This document shows, piece after piece, positions 37,500 through 47,785 of a stretch of 64,000 bases of DNA. A model generated the notes under the pieces. It searched no databases and was not told where the DNA came from. It saw only the letters and a program-made list of their open reading frames with translations. This stretch comes from Sphingomonas sp. (GTDB taxonomy: Bacteria > Pseudomonadota > Alphaproteobacteria > Sphingomonadales > Sphingomonadaceae), in assembly GCF_017744835.1 (NCBI RefSeq), contig NZ_JAGIAM010000005.1:115910-179909 (forward strand). The letters are read 5' to 3'. The stretch's first letter is position 1, and every line of letters begins with the position of its first letter. Made by a program: the position numbers and the translations under genes.

Positions 37500-38192
37500 A
37501 TGATTCAAGCTTTCTTCCTCTCGCTGGGCCAGTTGACCGATCGGCCGATCGCGATCGTCTTGCTAAAATCGCTGCTGGTCACCGTGCTTCTGTTCGCCGC
37601 GGCGGGCGTGGGGTTGTGGTTCGCGCTCGACTGGGCGGCGGACATCGTCGAGCCCTGGCTGGGCGTGCACGATGAGGGCAACATCTTCGCGAGCCTGGCG
37701 ACGCTGCTGCTGTTCCTGCTCGCCTGGTGGCTGCTGTTCCGCGCCATCGCAGTGGCGGTGGTGGGGCTGTTCGCCGACGAAGTCGTCGCGGCGGTCGAGG
37801 CGCGCCACTATCCCGCGGCGCACGCTCGTGCACGCGCCGTGCCGCTGGGGCAGTCGGTGGCGATGGGGCTCCGCTCCGCAGGCCGGCTGATCGGCGTGAA
37901 CCTGCTGCTGTCGCCGCTCTATCTGGTGCTGCTCGTCACCGGCGTGGGCACGGCGCTTGCCTTCTTCCTCGTCAACGCCTGGCTGCTCGGGCGGGACCTG
38001 GGCGACATGGTCGCGGCGCGCCACCTGCCCCACGCCGAGCTGCCGGCATGGCGGAAGCAGACCGGCCCACGGCGCTTCGCGCTCGGCGCGGTCGGCACCG
38101 GATTGTTCCTGGTGCCGCTGCTCAACCTCGTCGCCCCGGTGCTCGGCGCCGCCATGGCGACGCACGCATTCCATCGGGGGAGGCAGGCATGA
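37500..38192 (+). CDS. EI24/CysZ-like membrane protein
   Basis: A 230-residue integral membrane protein of the EI24 domain family (CysZ and etoposide-induced 2.4). Hydrophobic helices lie around 22-45, 65-95, 130-165 and 200-220, with FLVNAWLLGRDLGDMVAARHL as the conserved late motif. CysZ members transport sulfate, but this subgroup's substrate is not proven. The stop overlaps the start of the lipoprotein gene (ATGA). Confidence 0.85.
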   Translation: MIQAFFLSLGQLTDRPIAIVLLKSLLVTVLLFAAAGVGLWFALDWAADIVEPWLGVHDEGNIFASLATLLLFLLAWWLLFRAIAVAVVGLFADEVVAAVEARHYPAAHARARAVPLGQSVAMGLRSAGRLIGVNLLLSPLYLVLLVTGVGTALAFFLVNAWLLGRDLGDMVAARHLPHAELPAWRKQTGPRRFALGAVGTGLFLVPLLNLVAPVLGAAMATHAFHRGRQA

Positions 38193-38572
38193 AGCGGGAG
38201 AGCATCGCAGCCATGGGCGCGGCGCTGCTGATCGGCGGCTGCGGAGGCACCACCGTGCCGGAAGTGCGCCCTGCTGCGCATGTCCCGGTGCCGACGGCGA
38301 CAACCGCGGTGCCGCCCTCGATCGCTGCAGTGAAGGGCCAGACGGCGCGGCACCTCGTCGCCCAGTTCGGCAAGCCGCAGCTCGACATCACCGAAGGCAA
38401 TGCGCGCAAGCTCCAGTTCGGCGGGCCGATCTGCGTGCTCGACGCCTATCTCTATCCGCCCGAGCATGGTGAAGCGGTGGTCACGCACATCGACACGCGC
38501 CAGCGTGACGGCCGGCCGATCGACCCGGCGAGCTGCCTGGCGGCGCTCACGCTGCGGGCCGCGGCGCCCTAG
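38189..38572 (+). CDS. Small putative lipoprotein
   Basis: A 127-residue protein with a lipobox-like start (MKRESIAAMGAALLIGGCGG; cleavage before C18). The mature part has a SmpA/OmlA-like flavour, for example ATRHLVAQFGKPQLDITEGNARKLQFGGPICVLDAYLY, where a G-P-D-like turn precedes LQ[F/Y]; this is only a resemblance. Coupled to the EI24 gene by a 4-bp overlap, so the two may act together at the envelope. Confidence 0.75.
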   Translation: MKRESIAAMGAALLIGGCGGTTVPEVRPAAHVPVPTATTAVPPSIAAVKGQTARHLVAQFGKPQLDITEGNARKLQFGGPICVLDAYLYPPEHGEAVVTHIDTRQRDGRPIDPASCLAALTLRAAAP

Positions 38573-38575
38573 GCT

Positions 38576-39694
38576 CTAGCGCCACTCCCCCAACACCTCG
38601 GGATCGCTCTCCCCCGCCACTCGCGATTCGCGTTCGGCCTGCCAGCGCGCGGGGTCCAGCCGCCGCAGCGCCCAGGCGGCGCTTCCCCGCACCTCGGGCG
38701 CGGGATCGTCGAGCAGTGCCGCCACCGGCTCGACCAGCGCCGCGCTACCGCTGTTGCCCGCCGCGATCAGGCAGTTGCGCGCCATGCGGTCGCGGCCGAT
38801 GCGCTTGATCGGCGAGCCCGAGAATACCTGGCGGAAGCTCGCGTCGTCGAGCGCGAGCAGATCCGCGAGCTCGGGCGCGGCGAGCTCGGCGCGCGGCGCG
38901 AAAGCCATGTTGGCCTGGGCCGCGGCGGCGAACTTGTTCCATGGGCAGACCGCCAGGCAATCGTCGCAACCGTAGATGCGGTTGCCCATCGCCGCGCGGA
39001 ACTCGGACGGGATCGCGCCCTTGTGCTCGATCGTCAGGTACGAGATGCACCGTCGCGCATCGAGCCGATAGGGCGCGGGGAAAGCCTGGGTCGGGCACGC
39101 GGTCTGGCATGCTTCGCAGCTTCCGCAGGTCGAGCGACGCGCCGCATCGGGCTCGAGATCGAGCGTGGTGTAGATCGCGCCGAGGAACAGCCAGCTGCCG
39201 TGGCTGCGGCTGACGAGATTGGTGTGCTTGCCCTGCCAGCCGAGCCCCGCCGCCTCCGACAGCGGCTTCTCCATCACCGGTGCGGTGTCGACGAAGACCT
39301 TCACGCCGGCGTCGGGGGCAACGCTCACGAGCCAGCGCGCCAGCTCCTTGAGCTTGCGCTTGATCAGGTCGTGATAGTCGGCGCCCTGGGCATAGACCGA
39401 GATGCGGCCGACCTCGCCCGCGTCCGCCAGCGCCAGCGGATCGGCGGCGGGGGCATAGCTCATGCCCAGCGCGATCACGGACCGCACCTCGGGCCACAGC
39501 CCGGCGGGGCTCTCGCGGTGGTGCGCGCGCTCCTCCATCCACAGCATCGAGCCGTGACGACCCTCTTCCAGCCACTGGCGCAGCCGCGCTCCGGCAGCCG
39601 GCGCCGCGTCGGCGCGCGCGATCCCGCAGGCGGCGAAACCGATCTCCGCTGCGTGCGCCTTTATTTGCGCCTCCAATGGCTTGCCTTGGATCAT
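38576..39694 (-). CDS. queG: Epoxyqueuosine reductase QueG
   Basis: Cobalamin-dependent Fe-S enzyme that reduces epoxyqueuosine to queuosine in tRNA. 372 residues. Cluster ligands C190-x2-C193-x2-C196-x3-C200 and C243-x2-C246-x3-C250 ([15 protein letters not shown]), a catalytic Asp (D136 in [11 protein letters not shown]), and a C-terminal HEAT-like tail. Normal length. It diverges from the ABC gene; their starts are 34 bp apart. Confidence 0.95.
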   Translation of the reverse strand: MIQGKPLEAQIKAHAAEIGFAACGIARADAAPAAGARLRQWLEEGRHGSMLWMEERAHHRESPAGLWPEVRSVIALGMSYAPAADPLALADAGEVGRISVYAQGADYHDLIKRKLKELARWLVSVAPDAGVKVFVDTAPVMEKPLSEAAGLGWQGKHTNLVSRSHGSWLFLGAIYTTLDLEPDAARRSTCGSCEACQTACPTQAFPAPYRLDARRCISYLTIEHKGAIPSEFRAAMGNRIYGCDDCLAVCPWNKFAAAAQANMAFAPRAELAAPELADLLALDDASFRQVFSGSPIKRIGRDRMARNCLIAAGNSGSAALVEPVAALLDDPAPEVRGSAAWALRRLDPARWQAERESRVAGESDPEVLGEWR

Positions 39695-39728
39695 CGCCGC
39701 CCGCTACCACAACAAGCGCAGGGAGGGG

Positions 39729-40658
39729 ATGGATTTGAGCAGCGAACTGGCCGTCAGCGCCAAGGGTCTCGTCAAGCTTTTCGGCGACCGTCGCGCAGTC
39801 GACGGAGTCGACATCGCCGTGCCCAAGGGGCTGATCTACGGCGTGCTCGGCCCCAATGGTGCGGGCAAGACCACCACGCTGCGCATGCTGCTAGGCATCA
39901 TCGAGCCCGACGAGGGCGAGCGGATGCTGCTCGGGTACGACCGTCCGCGCGACGCGAGCGACCGCGTCGGCTATCTCCCCGAGGAACGCGGCCTCTATCC
40001 GGGCATGAAAGCGAAGGAGGCGATCGCCTTCATGGGCGCGCTGCGCGGGCTACCGTGGAAGACCGGCCGCAAGCGCGCCGTGGCGCTGCTCGAACAGGCC
40101 GGGCTCGGCCACGCCGCCGACGACAAGATCCGCAAGCTCTCCAAGGGCATGGCGCAGCTCGTCCAGCTGCTCGGTTCGGTGGTGCACGAGCCCGACCTGC
40201 TCGTGCTCGACGAGCCCTTTTCGGGGCTCGACCCGGTCAACCAGGAGCGGCTCGAAAAGCTGATCCGCGCCCAGCGCGACCGCGGCGCCACCATCCTCTT
40301 CTCCACCCATGTCATGGCGCATGCCGAGCGGCTGTGCGATCGGCTATCGATCATCGCGGGCGGCAAGGTCCGCTTCGAGGGCAGCGTCGACGACGCGCGC
40401 GCCACGCTGCCGCTACGCGCGCATTACACGCCGCACCATCAACCCGAGGCCGCCAAGGCGCTGCTGCCAGCCGACGCCGAGCGCGAGAATGGCGGCTGGC
40501 GCTTCACTGTGCCGCCCGAGGGAATCGAGGCGCTGCTCGTCCGGCTGATCGAGGCGGGGCACGGCATCTCGGGCCTGTCGATCGAGCGGCCGGGCCTGCA
40601 CGACGCCTTCGTCAAGATCGTCGGCGCGCAGGCGCTGGAGCAGGAGCAGGCCGCATGA
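39729..40658 (+). CDS. ABC transporter ATP-binding protein (ABC-2 exporter)
   Basis: A 309-residue NBD of the DrrA/NatA type. Walker A GPNGAGKTT at 41-49, signature LSKGMAQLVQLLG (SKGM instead of SGGQ), Walker B LLVLDEPFSGLDP and H-loop STHVMAHAERL; DUF4162-like C-terminal extension (about 225-309). The family exports drugs, Na+ or lipids; no substrate is evident. The ATG at 39729 has GGGAGG close upstream. The stop overlaps the start of the permease (ATGA). Confidence 0.92.
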   Translation: MDLSSELAVSAKGLVKLFGDRRAVDGVDIAVPKGLIYGVLGPNGAGKTTTLRMLLGIIEPDEGERMLLGYDRPRDASDRVGYLPEERGLYPGMKAKEAIAFMGALRGLPWKTGRKRAVALLEQAGLGHAADDKIRKLSKGMAQLVQLLGSVVHEPDLLVLDEPFSGLDPVNQERLEKLIRAQRDRGATILFSTHVMAHAERLCDRLSIIAGGKVRFEGSVDDARATLPLRAHYTPHHQPEAAKALLPADAERENGGWRFTVPPEGIEALLVRLIEAGHGISGLSIERPGLHDAFVKIVGAQALEQEQAA

Positions 40659-41878
40659 GCAATTTCGCACGCACGCTGCGCCAGACGCTGACGATCGCCC
40701 GGCGCGACTTCATCGCGACGGTGTTCACGCCGACCTTCCTCCTCTTCCTGCTCGCCCCGGTCTTCATGCTAGGTTTCGGCGCGGTGGGCGGCCTGGGCGC
40801 CGCGAGCATGGCCAAGTCCGCGGAAGGCAAGGTCCGCATCGTCGCGGTCGTCCCCGACGCGGACCGCGACGCGCTGATCGCCGCCGATCGCGAGCTGCGT
40901 GGCCTGTTCCGCGGCGACGAGATGCCGCCGCCGCTGTTCTTCGAGCGCCCCGGCGCCGATCCCGACATCCAGGCGCGCGCGCTGTTCCAGAACCCGCACT
41001 TCGACGCGACCGCTGCGCTCTACGGCACGCTCGAACGGCCGCAGATCCTCTTTGCCCCGCCCAGCGAGCGCCACGCGCGCTATCTCGCGCAGCTCGCGGA
41101 GCAGGCGCTGCGCAGCACCCGGCTGGGATCGCCGCGACTGGTGCAGGCACGCGTCGAGCCCGTCGCGCGCCAGGTGACTTCCAGCAGCGGCCACGGCCAG
41201 GCGGCCTTCTTCACGGTCTTCGGCCTGTTCATGCTCAGCCTGATGCTGTCGAGCCAGGCGGTGGGGACGATGGCCGAGGAGCGGTCGAACAAGGTGATCG
41301 AAGTGCTCGCCGCCGCGACACCGCTCGAATCGGTGTTCCTCGGCAAGCTGCTCGGCATGTTCGGCGTGGCGCTGATGTTCCTGCTCTTCTGGGGCAGCGT
41401 CTTCACCCAGATCGGCCGGCTGCTCCCCGGCAACATCGCGACCGAGCTCGCCGACGTGGCCCCCGCCACCGGCGCGGTCTTCCCGCTGCTCTTCTTCGCC
41501 TATTTCACCATGTCGTACATGCTGCTCGGCGCAGTGTTCCTCAGCGTCGGCGCGCAGGCGGCGACTCCGCGCGAGATCCAGATGCTGTCGCTGCCGATCA
41601 CCATCTTCCAGATGGGTATGCTCGGCTTCGCGATCGCGGCGGCGAGCCAGCCGGGAAGCTGGGTCGCGCGCGCGGCCGAGATCTTCCCGTTCAGCTCGCC
41701 CTTCGCGATGGGAGCCCGCGCCGCCAATCAGCCCGAGGTCTGGCCCCATCTGCTCGCGCTCGGCTGGCAGGTGCTGTGGGTGGCGATCACCGTCACGATC
41801 GGCGCACGACTGTTCCGTCGCGGCGTGCTCAAGTCGGGCGGCCCCAAATTCCGGCTGAAGGCATTGTTCGGGGGCTGA
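40655..41878 (+). CDS. ABC-2 type transporter permease (NatB-like)
   Basis: A 407-residue permease with a first helix at about 24-44, a large periplasmic domain (about 50-175), and five helices after residue 180 (FFTVFGLFMLSLMLSSQAVGTMAEERSNKVIEVLAAATPLESVFLGK is the conserved coupling region). It pairs with the preceding NBD by 4-bp overlap to form a dimeric exporter. NatAB-like Na+ export is possible but not shown. Confidence 0.9.
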   Translation: MSNFARTLRQTLTIARRDFIATVFTPTFLLFLLAPVFMLGFGAVGGLGAASMAKSAEGKVRIVAVVPDADRDALIAADRELRGLFRGDEMPPPLFFERPGADPDIQARALFQNPHFDATAALYGTLERPQILFAPPSERHARYLAQLAEQALRSTRLGSPRLVQARVEPVARQVTSSSGHGQAAFFTVFGLFMLSLMLSSQAVGTMAEERSNKVIEVLAAATPLESVFLGKLLGMFGVALMFLLFWGSVFTQIGRLLPGNIATELADVAPATGAVFPLLFFAYFTMSYMLLGAVFLSVGAQAATPREIQMLSLPITIFQMGMLGFAIAAASQPGSWVARAAEIFPFSSPFAMGARAANQPEVWPHLLALGWQVLWVAITVTIGARLFRRGVLKSGGPKFRLKALFGG

Positions 41879-41886
41879 GCCTCTAT

Positions 41887-41900
41887 TGACATAATTGTCA
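41887..41900 (+). promoter_or_regulatory. Inverted repeat upstream of the P450 gene
   Basis: TGACA-TAAT-TGTCA forms a perfect 5-bp dyad 35 bp before the P450 ATG. Its left half overlaps TTGACA (41886-41891), but no -10 box lies 15-19 bp further on, so an operator is more likely than a promoter here. A TetR-type dimer would fit. No regulator gene is adjacent. Confidence 0.45.
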
Positions 41901-41906
41901 GTTATG

Positions 41907-41929
41907 CTCTCCTCCGCATCGGAGGAGAG
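41907..41929 (+). promoter_or_regulatory. Hairpin that sequesters the Shine-Dalgarno of the P450 gene
   Basis: A perfect 10-bp stem (CTCTCCTCCG at 41907-41916 with CGGAGGAGAG at 41920-41929) has a 3-nt loop. The right arm contains the entire SD (GGAGGAGAG), 5-6 nt before the ATG at 41935. A closed hairpin should lower translation, so this may be an RNA thermometer-like or protein-controlled switch. No known riboswitch fold is recognised. Confidence 0.6.
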
Positions 41930-41934
41930 GCACT

Positions 41935-43170
41935 ATGGCTACGCTGGCGACCGAGTCCGCCCCGCAGGAGCACGTCGATCCGCTCGACGTGAGCCGGCCC
42001 GAGCTCTACCGGGACGACCTGTGGCACGCCCCCTTCCGTCGGCTACGCGCCGAGGCGCCGGTCTATCGCTGCGAGCACAGCGACTTCGGCCCCTATTGGT
42101 CGCTCTCCACTTACAAGCCGATCGTCCAGGCCGAGTCGCTGCCCGAGATCTTCTCGTCCCAGGCCGGCGGCATCACCATTGCCGACCTGCAGGACGGTGA
42201 CATCAAGATGCCGATGTTCATCGCGATGGACCGGCCCAAGCATACCGGCCAGCGCCGGACCGTCGCGCCTGCCTTCACCCCGTCCGAGATGGTGCGCCTC
42301 ACCGACAACATCCGCACGCGAACCGCCGAGATCCTCGACTCGCTACCGGTGGGCGAAAGCTTCGACTGGGTCGACCGCGTCTCGATCGAGCTCACCACCC
42401 AGATGCTCGCGATCCTGTTCGACTTCCCCTGGGCCGACCGCCGGCTGCTCACCTACTGGTCCGACTGGGCGGGCGACATCGAAGTCGCCAAGGACCCGGC
42501 GCGCAAGGATGAGCGCCGCAAGATCCTGTTCGAATGCGCCGCCTATTTCGGCGAGCTGTGGAAGGCCAAGCTCGGCAAGGAGCCGACCCCCGACCTGATC
42601 TCGATGATGATCCATTCGGACGCCATGTCGGAGATGGACCAGATGGAGTTCCTCGGGAACCTCATCCTGCTGATCGTCGGCGGCAACGACACCACGCGCA
42701 ACTCGATGAGCGCCTATGCCTGGGGCCTTGAGCAATTCCCCGACGAGCGCGCCAGGCTCGAGGCCAACCCGGCGCTGATCCCCAATGCCGTGCAGGAGAT
42801 CATCCGCTGGCAGACGCCGCTCGCCCATATGCGCCGCACCGCGACGCAGGACACCGAGCTGGAGGGGCAGAAGATCCGCGAGGGCGACAAGCTGGTGCTC
42901 TGGTATCTCTCCGCAAACCGCGACGAGAGCATCTTCCCCGATGCCGACCGGATCATCGTCGATCGCGAGAACGCGCGGCGCCACCTCGCCTTCGGCCACG
43001 GCATCCACCGCTGCGTCGGCGCGCGGCTCGCCGAGCTGCAGATCAGCGTGCTGCTCGAGGAAATGGCGAAGCGCCGCCTGCGCGTGAACGTGACCGGCGA
43101 GCCCGAGCGCGTCTCCGCCTGCTTCGTCCACGGCTATCGGAAGATGCCCGTCGAGCTCAGCCGCTACTGA
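41935..43170 (+). CDS. Cytochrome P450
   Basis: A soluble bacterial P450 of 411 residues. I-helix LIVGGNDTTRNSM (oxygen-binding, residues 247-259), ExxR E288-IIR, and the heme loop FGHGIHRCVGARLAELQ with proximal C360. Residues around the I-helix (GGNDTTRNSM) resemble CYP153/CYP108-like alkane or terpene hydroxylases, but the substrate cannot be set. No ferredoxin or ferredoxin reductase gene is adjacent. It has its own leader with an operator-like dyad and an SD-sequestering hairpin. Confidence 0.93.
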   Translation: MATLATESAPQEHVDPLDVSRPELYRDDLWHAPFRRLRAEAPVYRCEHSDFGPYWSLSTYKPIVQAESLPEIFSSQAGGITIADLQDGDIKMPMFIAMDRPKHTGQRRTVAPAFTPSEMVRLTDNIRTRTAEILDSLPVGESFDWVDRVSIELTTQMLAILFDFPWADRRLLTYWSDWAGDIEVAKDPARKDERRKILFECAAYFGELWKAKLGKEPTPDLISMMIHSDAMSEMDQMEFLGNLILLIVGGNDTTRNSMSAYAWGLEQFPDERARLEANPALIPNAVQEIIRWQTPLAHMRRTATQDTELEGQKIREGDKLVLWYLSANRDESIFPDADRIIVDRENARRHLAFGHGIHRCVGARLAELQISVLLEEMAKRRLRVNVTGEPERVSACFVHGYRKMPVELSRY

Positions 43171-43215
43171 GCCTCGGCTGGCGAGCCCCGGCGCGATCGT
43201 GCAGACTGGGCCGCA

Positions 43216-43680
43216 ATGACTCTCCCCGCGATTTTCCAGTCGAACCCGTTCGACCCGCTGCCGCACCTCGCGGCGCTGCTCACCGCCTATTTCTTCGCGC
43301 TGCCGATCGGCTGGAACCGCGAGCGCGCCGAGCGCAGCGCGGGGCTGCGCACCTTCCCGCTCGTCGCGCTGGCGAGTTGCGGGATCGTCCAGGCCGCCGA
43401 ATCGCTGATCCCCGGCCATCCCGAGGCGATGGCGCGGATCGTTGAGGGGATCATCACCGGCATGGGATTCATCGGCGGCGGGGCGATCCTGCGCATGAAG
43501 GAATCGGTCAAGGGCACCGCCACGGCCGCGAGCCTGTGGGCGACCGGCGCGATGGGCACCGCCGTCGGTCTCGGCAGCTACGACGTCGCGCTGATCCTGT
43601 CGGTGGTGACCGTGATCACGCTCTGGATGCTCTCGCCGCTCAAGCGGCGGATCGACGCCGAATTTCCGCTGGAGGACTAG
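43216..43680 (+). CDS. MgtC/SapB-family membrane protein
   Basis: A 154-residue protein with four to five helices. The family core is visible: LTAYFFALPIGWNRERAERSAGLRTFPLVALASCGI, IITGMGFIGGGAILR and VKGTATAASLWATGAMGTAVG. It lacks the C-terminal cytoplasmic domain of MgtC, so it is the SapB-like short form. Role in magnesium adaptation is only by analogy. It converges with the next gene, stops 4 bp apart. Confidence 0.9.
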   Translation: MTLPAIFQSNPFDPLPHLAALLTAYFFALPIGWNRERAERSAGLRTFPLVALASCGIVQAAESLIPGHPEAMARIVEGIITGMGFIGGGAILRMKESVKGTATAASLWATGAMGTAVGLGSYDVALILSVVTVITLWMLSPLKRRIDAEFPLED

Positions 43681-43684
43681 CGGC

Positions 43685-44149
43685 TCAGTCCTCGCCGACC
43701 GGCCGGTAGGCGACCCGCCACATCGCCACGCCGATCAGCGCGGCAAGCGCCGCCAGCAACGCGCTCGATCCGACTGCGCTCGCGATACGATAGAGCCACG
43801 TCTGATTGTCCATCGCCGGCATCGCGAACAGCCCGAAGCCATAGGTCTGCGCCCCGACGAAGACCGCCATCACCGTGACCGCGCCGACCAGCGCGGCGTA
43901 GCGCGCGCTGCGCAAGCCGGCCACGTGCATCACCAGCCACAGCGGGCCCGCGACCGCAGTGATCGCGCAGGCCGAGACGACGCAGCCGATCACCCAGCCC
44001 CAGGCCAGCGCCAGCGGGTCGCGCTGGCCACCGAGCAGCAGCAACCCCAGAATGATTCCGCCCGCGAGCATGCTGCCCACGCCGAGCGCGAGCCCGGCGC
44101 GGTCGATACTCGTGTCATAGCGCTGCGGTGCCCGCGCGCGATCGCCCAT
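43685..44149 (-). CDS. Small polytopic membrane protein, unknown function
   Basis: A 154-residue protein with four predicted helices (about 19-42, 47-72, 80-105, 118-145) and a short arginine-rich N-terminus (MGDRARAPQRYDTSIDRAG). No motif recognised. The ATG at 44149 was chosen; the frame is open 36 codons upstream without plausible coding sequence. The upstream spacer (44150-44240) is repeat-free. It converges with the MgtC gene and follows the hydrolase gene on the same strand. Confidence 0.78.
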   Translation of the reverse strand: MGDRARAPQRYDTSIDRAGLALGVGSMLAGGIILGLLLLGGQRDPLALAWGWVIGCVVSACAITAVAGPLWLVMHVAGLRSARYAALVGAVTVMAVFVGAQTYGFGLFAMPAMDNQTWLYRIASAVGSSALLAALAALIGVAMWRVAYRPVGED

Positions 44150-44240
44150 TCCCCGGCCCTCTCCCTGGCGGAATGGATAGCGGCGCGCGGGGGCCGGCGG
44201 CAAGCGGGCTGCGGCGAAGGCGCGCCGTTTTGAGACTGGC

Positions 44241-45416
44241 TTACCGCATCCCCGCAAACCGTCCGGCGCGTTCGCAGGCTTCCACCGCCGCCATGTCGGG
44301 CGCGGGCGGCGCGGGGCCGAGCGGCGGCACCATCACCGGCTGGCCGATCGCCACCGCCGAGAAGCGCGCAGTATCGCTGCCGGCGCAGCGCAGCATCGCC
44401 TGCAGCATGTCGGGCGGGGTGCGATAGCCTTCCCACGAGAGCCGGAAGGTGCCCCAGTGGATCGGCAGCGCGAACGGCCGGCCGAGCCCGCTCCACACGC
44501 GGAGCGCATCGCGCGGCCCGATGTGGCTGCCGCTCGCCATCTGGCCGGGCTCGAAGCGGAAGGCGCCGATCGGGATGGCGGCGAGGCGGATCGGGCCGAG
44601 CGCGGCGGCCTCCTCCGGCCATTTGCCGTCGCCGAGTCCGGTATCCCCGGCGAAGAAGAAATTGCCGTGGGGAAGCCGCACGACGAAGCTCGACCAGAGC
44701 GCGCGGTTGCGGTCGGCGAACCAGCGGCTGCCCCAGTGATGGTTGCGCGTCACCGCCACCGTCACGCCCGGCCGGAGCGCCAACGAGCCGCCCCAATCGA
44801 GCCCATGCGCCTCGATTCCCGCCGAGCGCAAAATCGCGTCATTGCCCAGGCTGGTGACGATCACCGGCCAGTCGCGCGCCCAGAGCTTCCCCAGCGTCGC
44901 GAGGTCGAGATGGTCATAGTGATTGTGGCTGACGAGAATCAGGTCGATCTTCGGCAGATCCTCGACGCGCACGCCGGGTTCCGCCACCCGCGCCGGACCG
45001 AAGCCGAATGGGCCGGTCCGATCGCTCCACACCGGATCGGTGAGGATGTTGAGCCCCTCGGTCTGCACCAGCATCGTCGCATGCCCGATCCAGGTCGCGC
45101 GCATCGCCTGCCCCTCGACGCGGGCGGGGGGATTGTCGAGGCGCACCGCGACATGCTGCGGCCATCCCGGCTTGTCGGGATCGCTCCGCAGCTGGCGCAG
45201 CAGGAAATTGCTGCGCGGCCGACCCGCGGGCGGTGCGAATGTGTCCTCGCCATCCGGATTGAAGAAGCGCTCGCCGTCGAAATGGCCGCTCACTGGCCCG
45301 CGATAATAGATGCGGTCGAGGAAGCGAGGCACCGTCACCGCCGCCAGGCAGAGCGCGACCACGGTCCAGAGCAATAGGGCCGCGGCCCCCCGGGCCGCCC
45401 GTTTGGCGAAGCGCAT
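44241..45416 (-). CDS. MBL-fold hydrolase (NAPE-PLD/UlaG-like), membrane anchored
   Basis: A 391-residue metallo-beta-lactamase fold protein. An N-terminal helix (about 11-28) anchors it. The metal site is H164-x-H166-x-D168-H169 in SHNHYDHLD, with THNHHWGSRWF-type second His, FAGDTGLG (bridging Asp) and IHWGTFRLSWE. The closest family known to me is NAPE-hydrolysing phospholipase D and UlaG-like lactonases; the substrate is unknown. It diverges from ligA (starts 74 bp apart). Confidence 0.88.
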   Translation of the reverse strand: MRFAKRAARGAAALLLWTVVALCLAAVTVPRFLDRIYYRGPVSGHFDGERFFNPDGEDTFAPPAGRPRSNFLLRQLRSDPDKPGWPQHVAVRLDNPPARVEGQAMRATWIGHATMLVQTEGLNILTDPVWSDRTGPFGFGPARVAEPGVRVEDLPKIDLILVSHNHYDHLDLATLGKLWARDWPVIVTSLGNDAILRSAGIEAHGLDWGGSLALRPGVTVAVTRNHHWGSRWFADRNRALWSSFVVRLPHGNFFFAGDTGLGDGKWPEEAAALGPIRLAAIPIGAFRFEPGQMASGSHIGPRDALRVWSGLGRPFALPIHWGTFRLSWEGYRTPPDMLQAMLRCAGSDTARFSAVAIGQPVMVPPLGPAPPAPDMAAVEACERAGRFAGMR

Positions 45417-45480
45417 GATCCCTTGTTGGGGAGCCGCACGCGCGTGATCAAGCTTGATCGCTGCCCCTGCCCTCTCCTAG

Positions 45481-47622
<2,142 letters not shown>

Positions 47623-47785
47623 TGCCTTTTTGCAACGCAGCATTTGGAATCAATCGTTACCAACAGCTCGCTGCTGGACTCCGATTGACTGTCATAGGAC
47701 CGACATAAATTAGGCACATGGGCGGCCGCGACGGTGAAACCACCGCGTGACCAGTGCGTCCAAGGCACACCTAAGGGGACTACCA

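Noticed and set aside
39023..41878. A 951-codon plus-strand frame overlapping queG (antisense) and the ABC genes, sharing the permease stop
   Set aside because: Only the last 407 codons (from 40655) match a permease; the part before runs out of frame through the ATPase gene.
41886..41908. TTGACA and TATGCT as promoter of the P450 gene
   Set aside because: The spacer is only 11 bp; a dyad operator explains the TTGACA part better.
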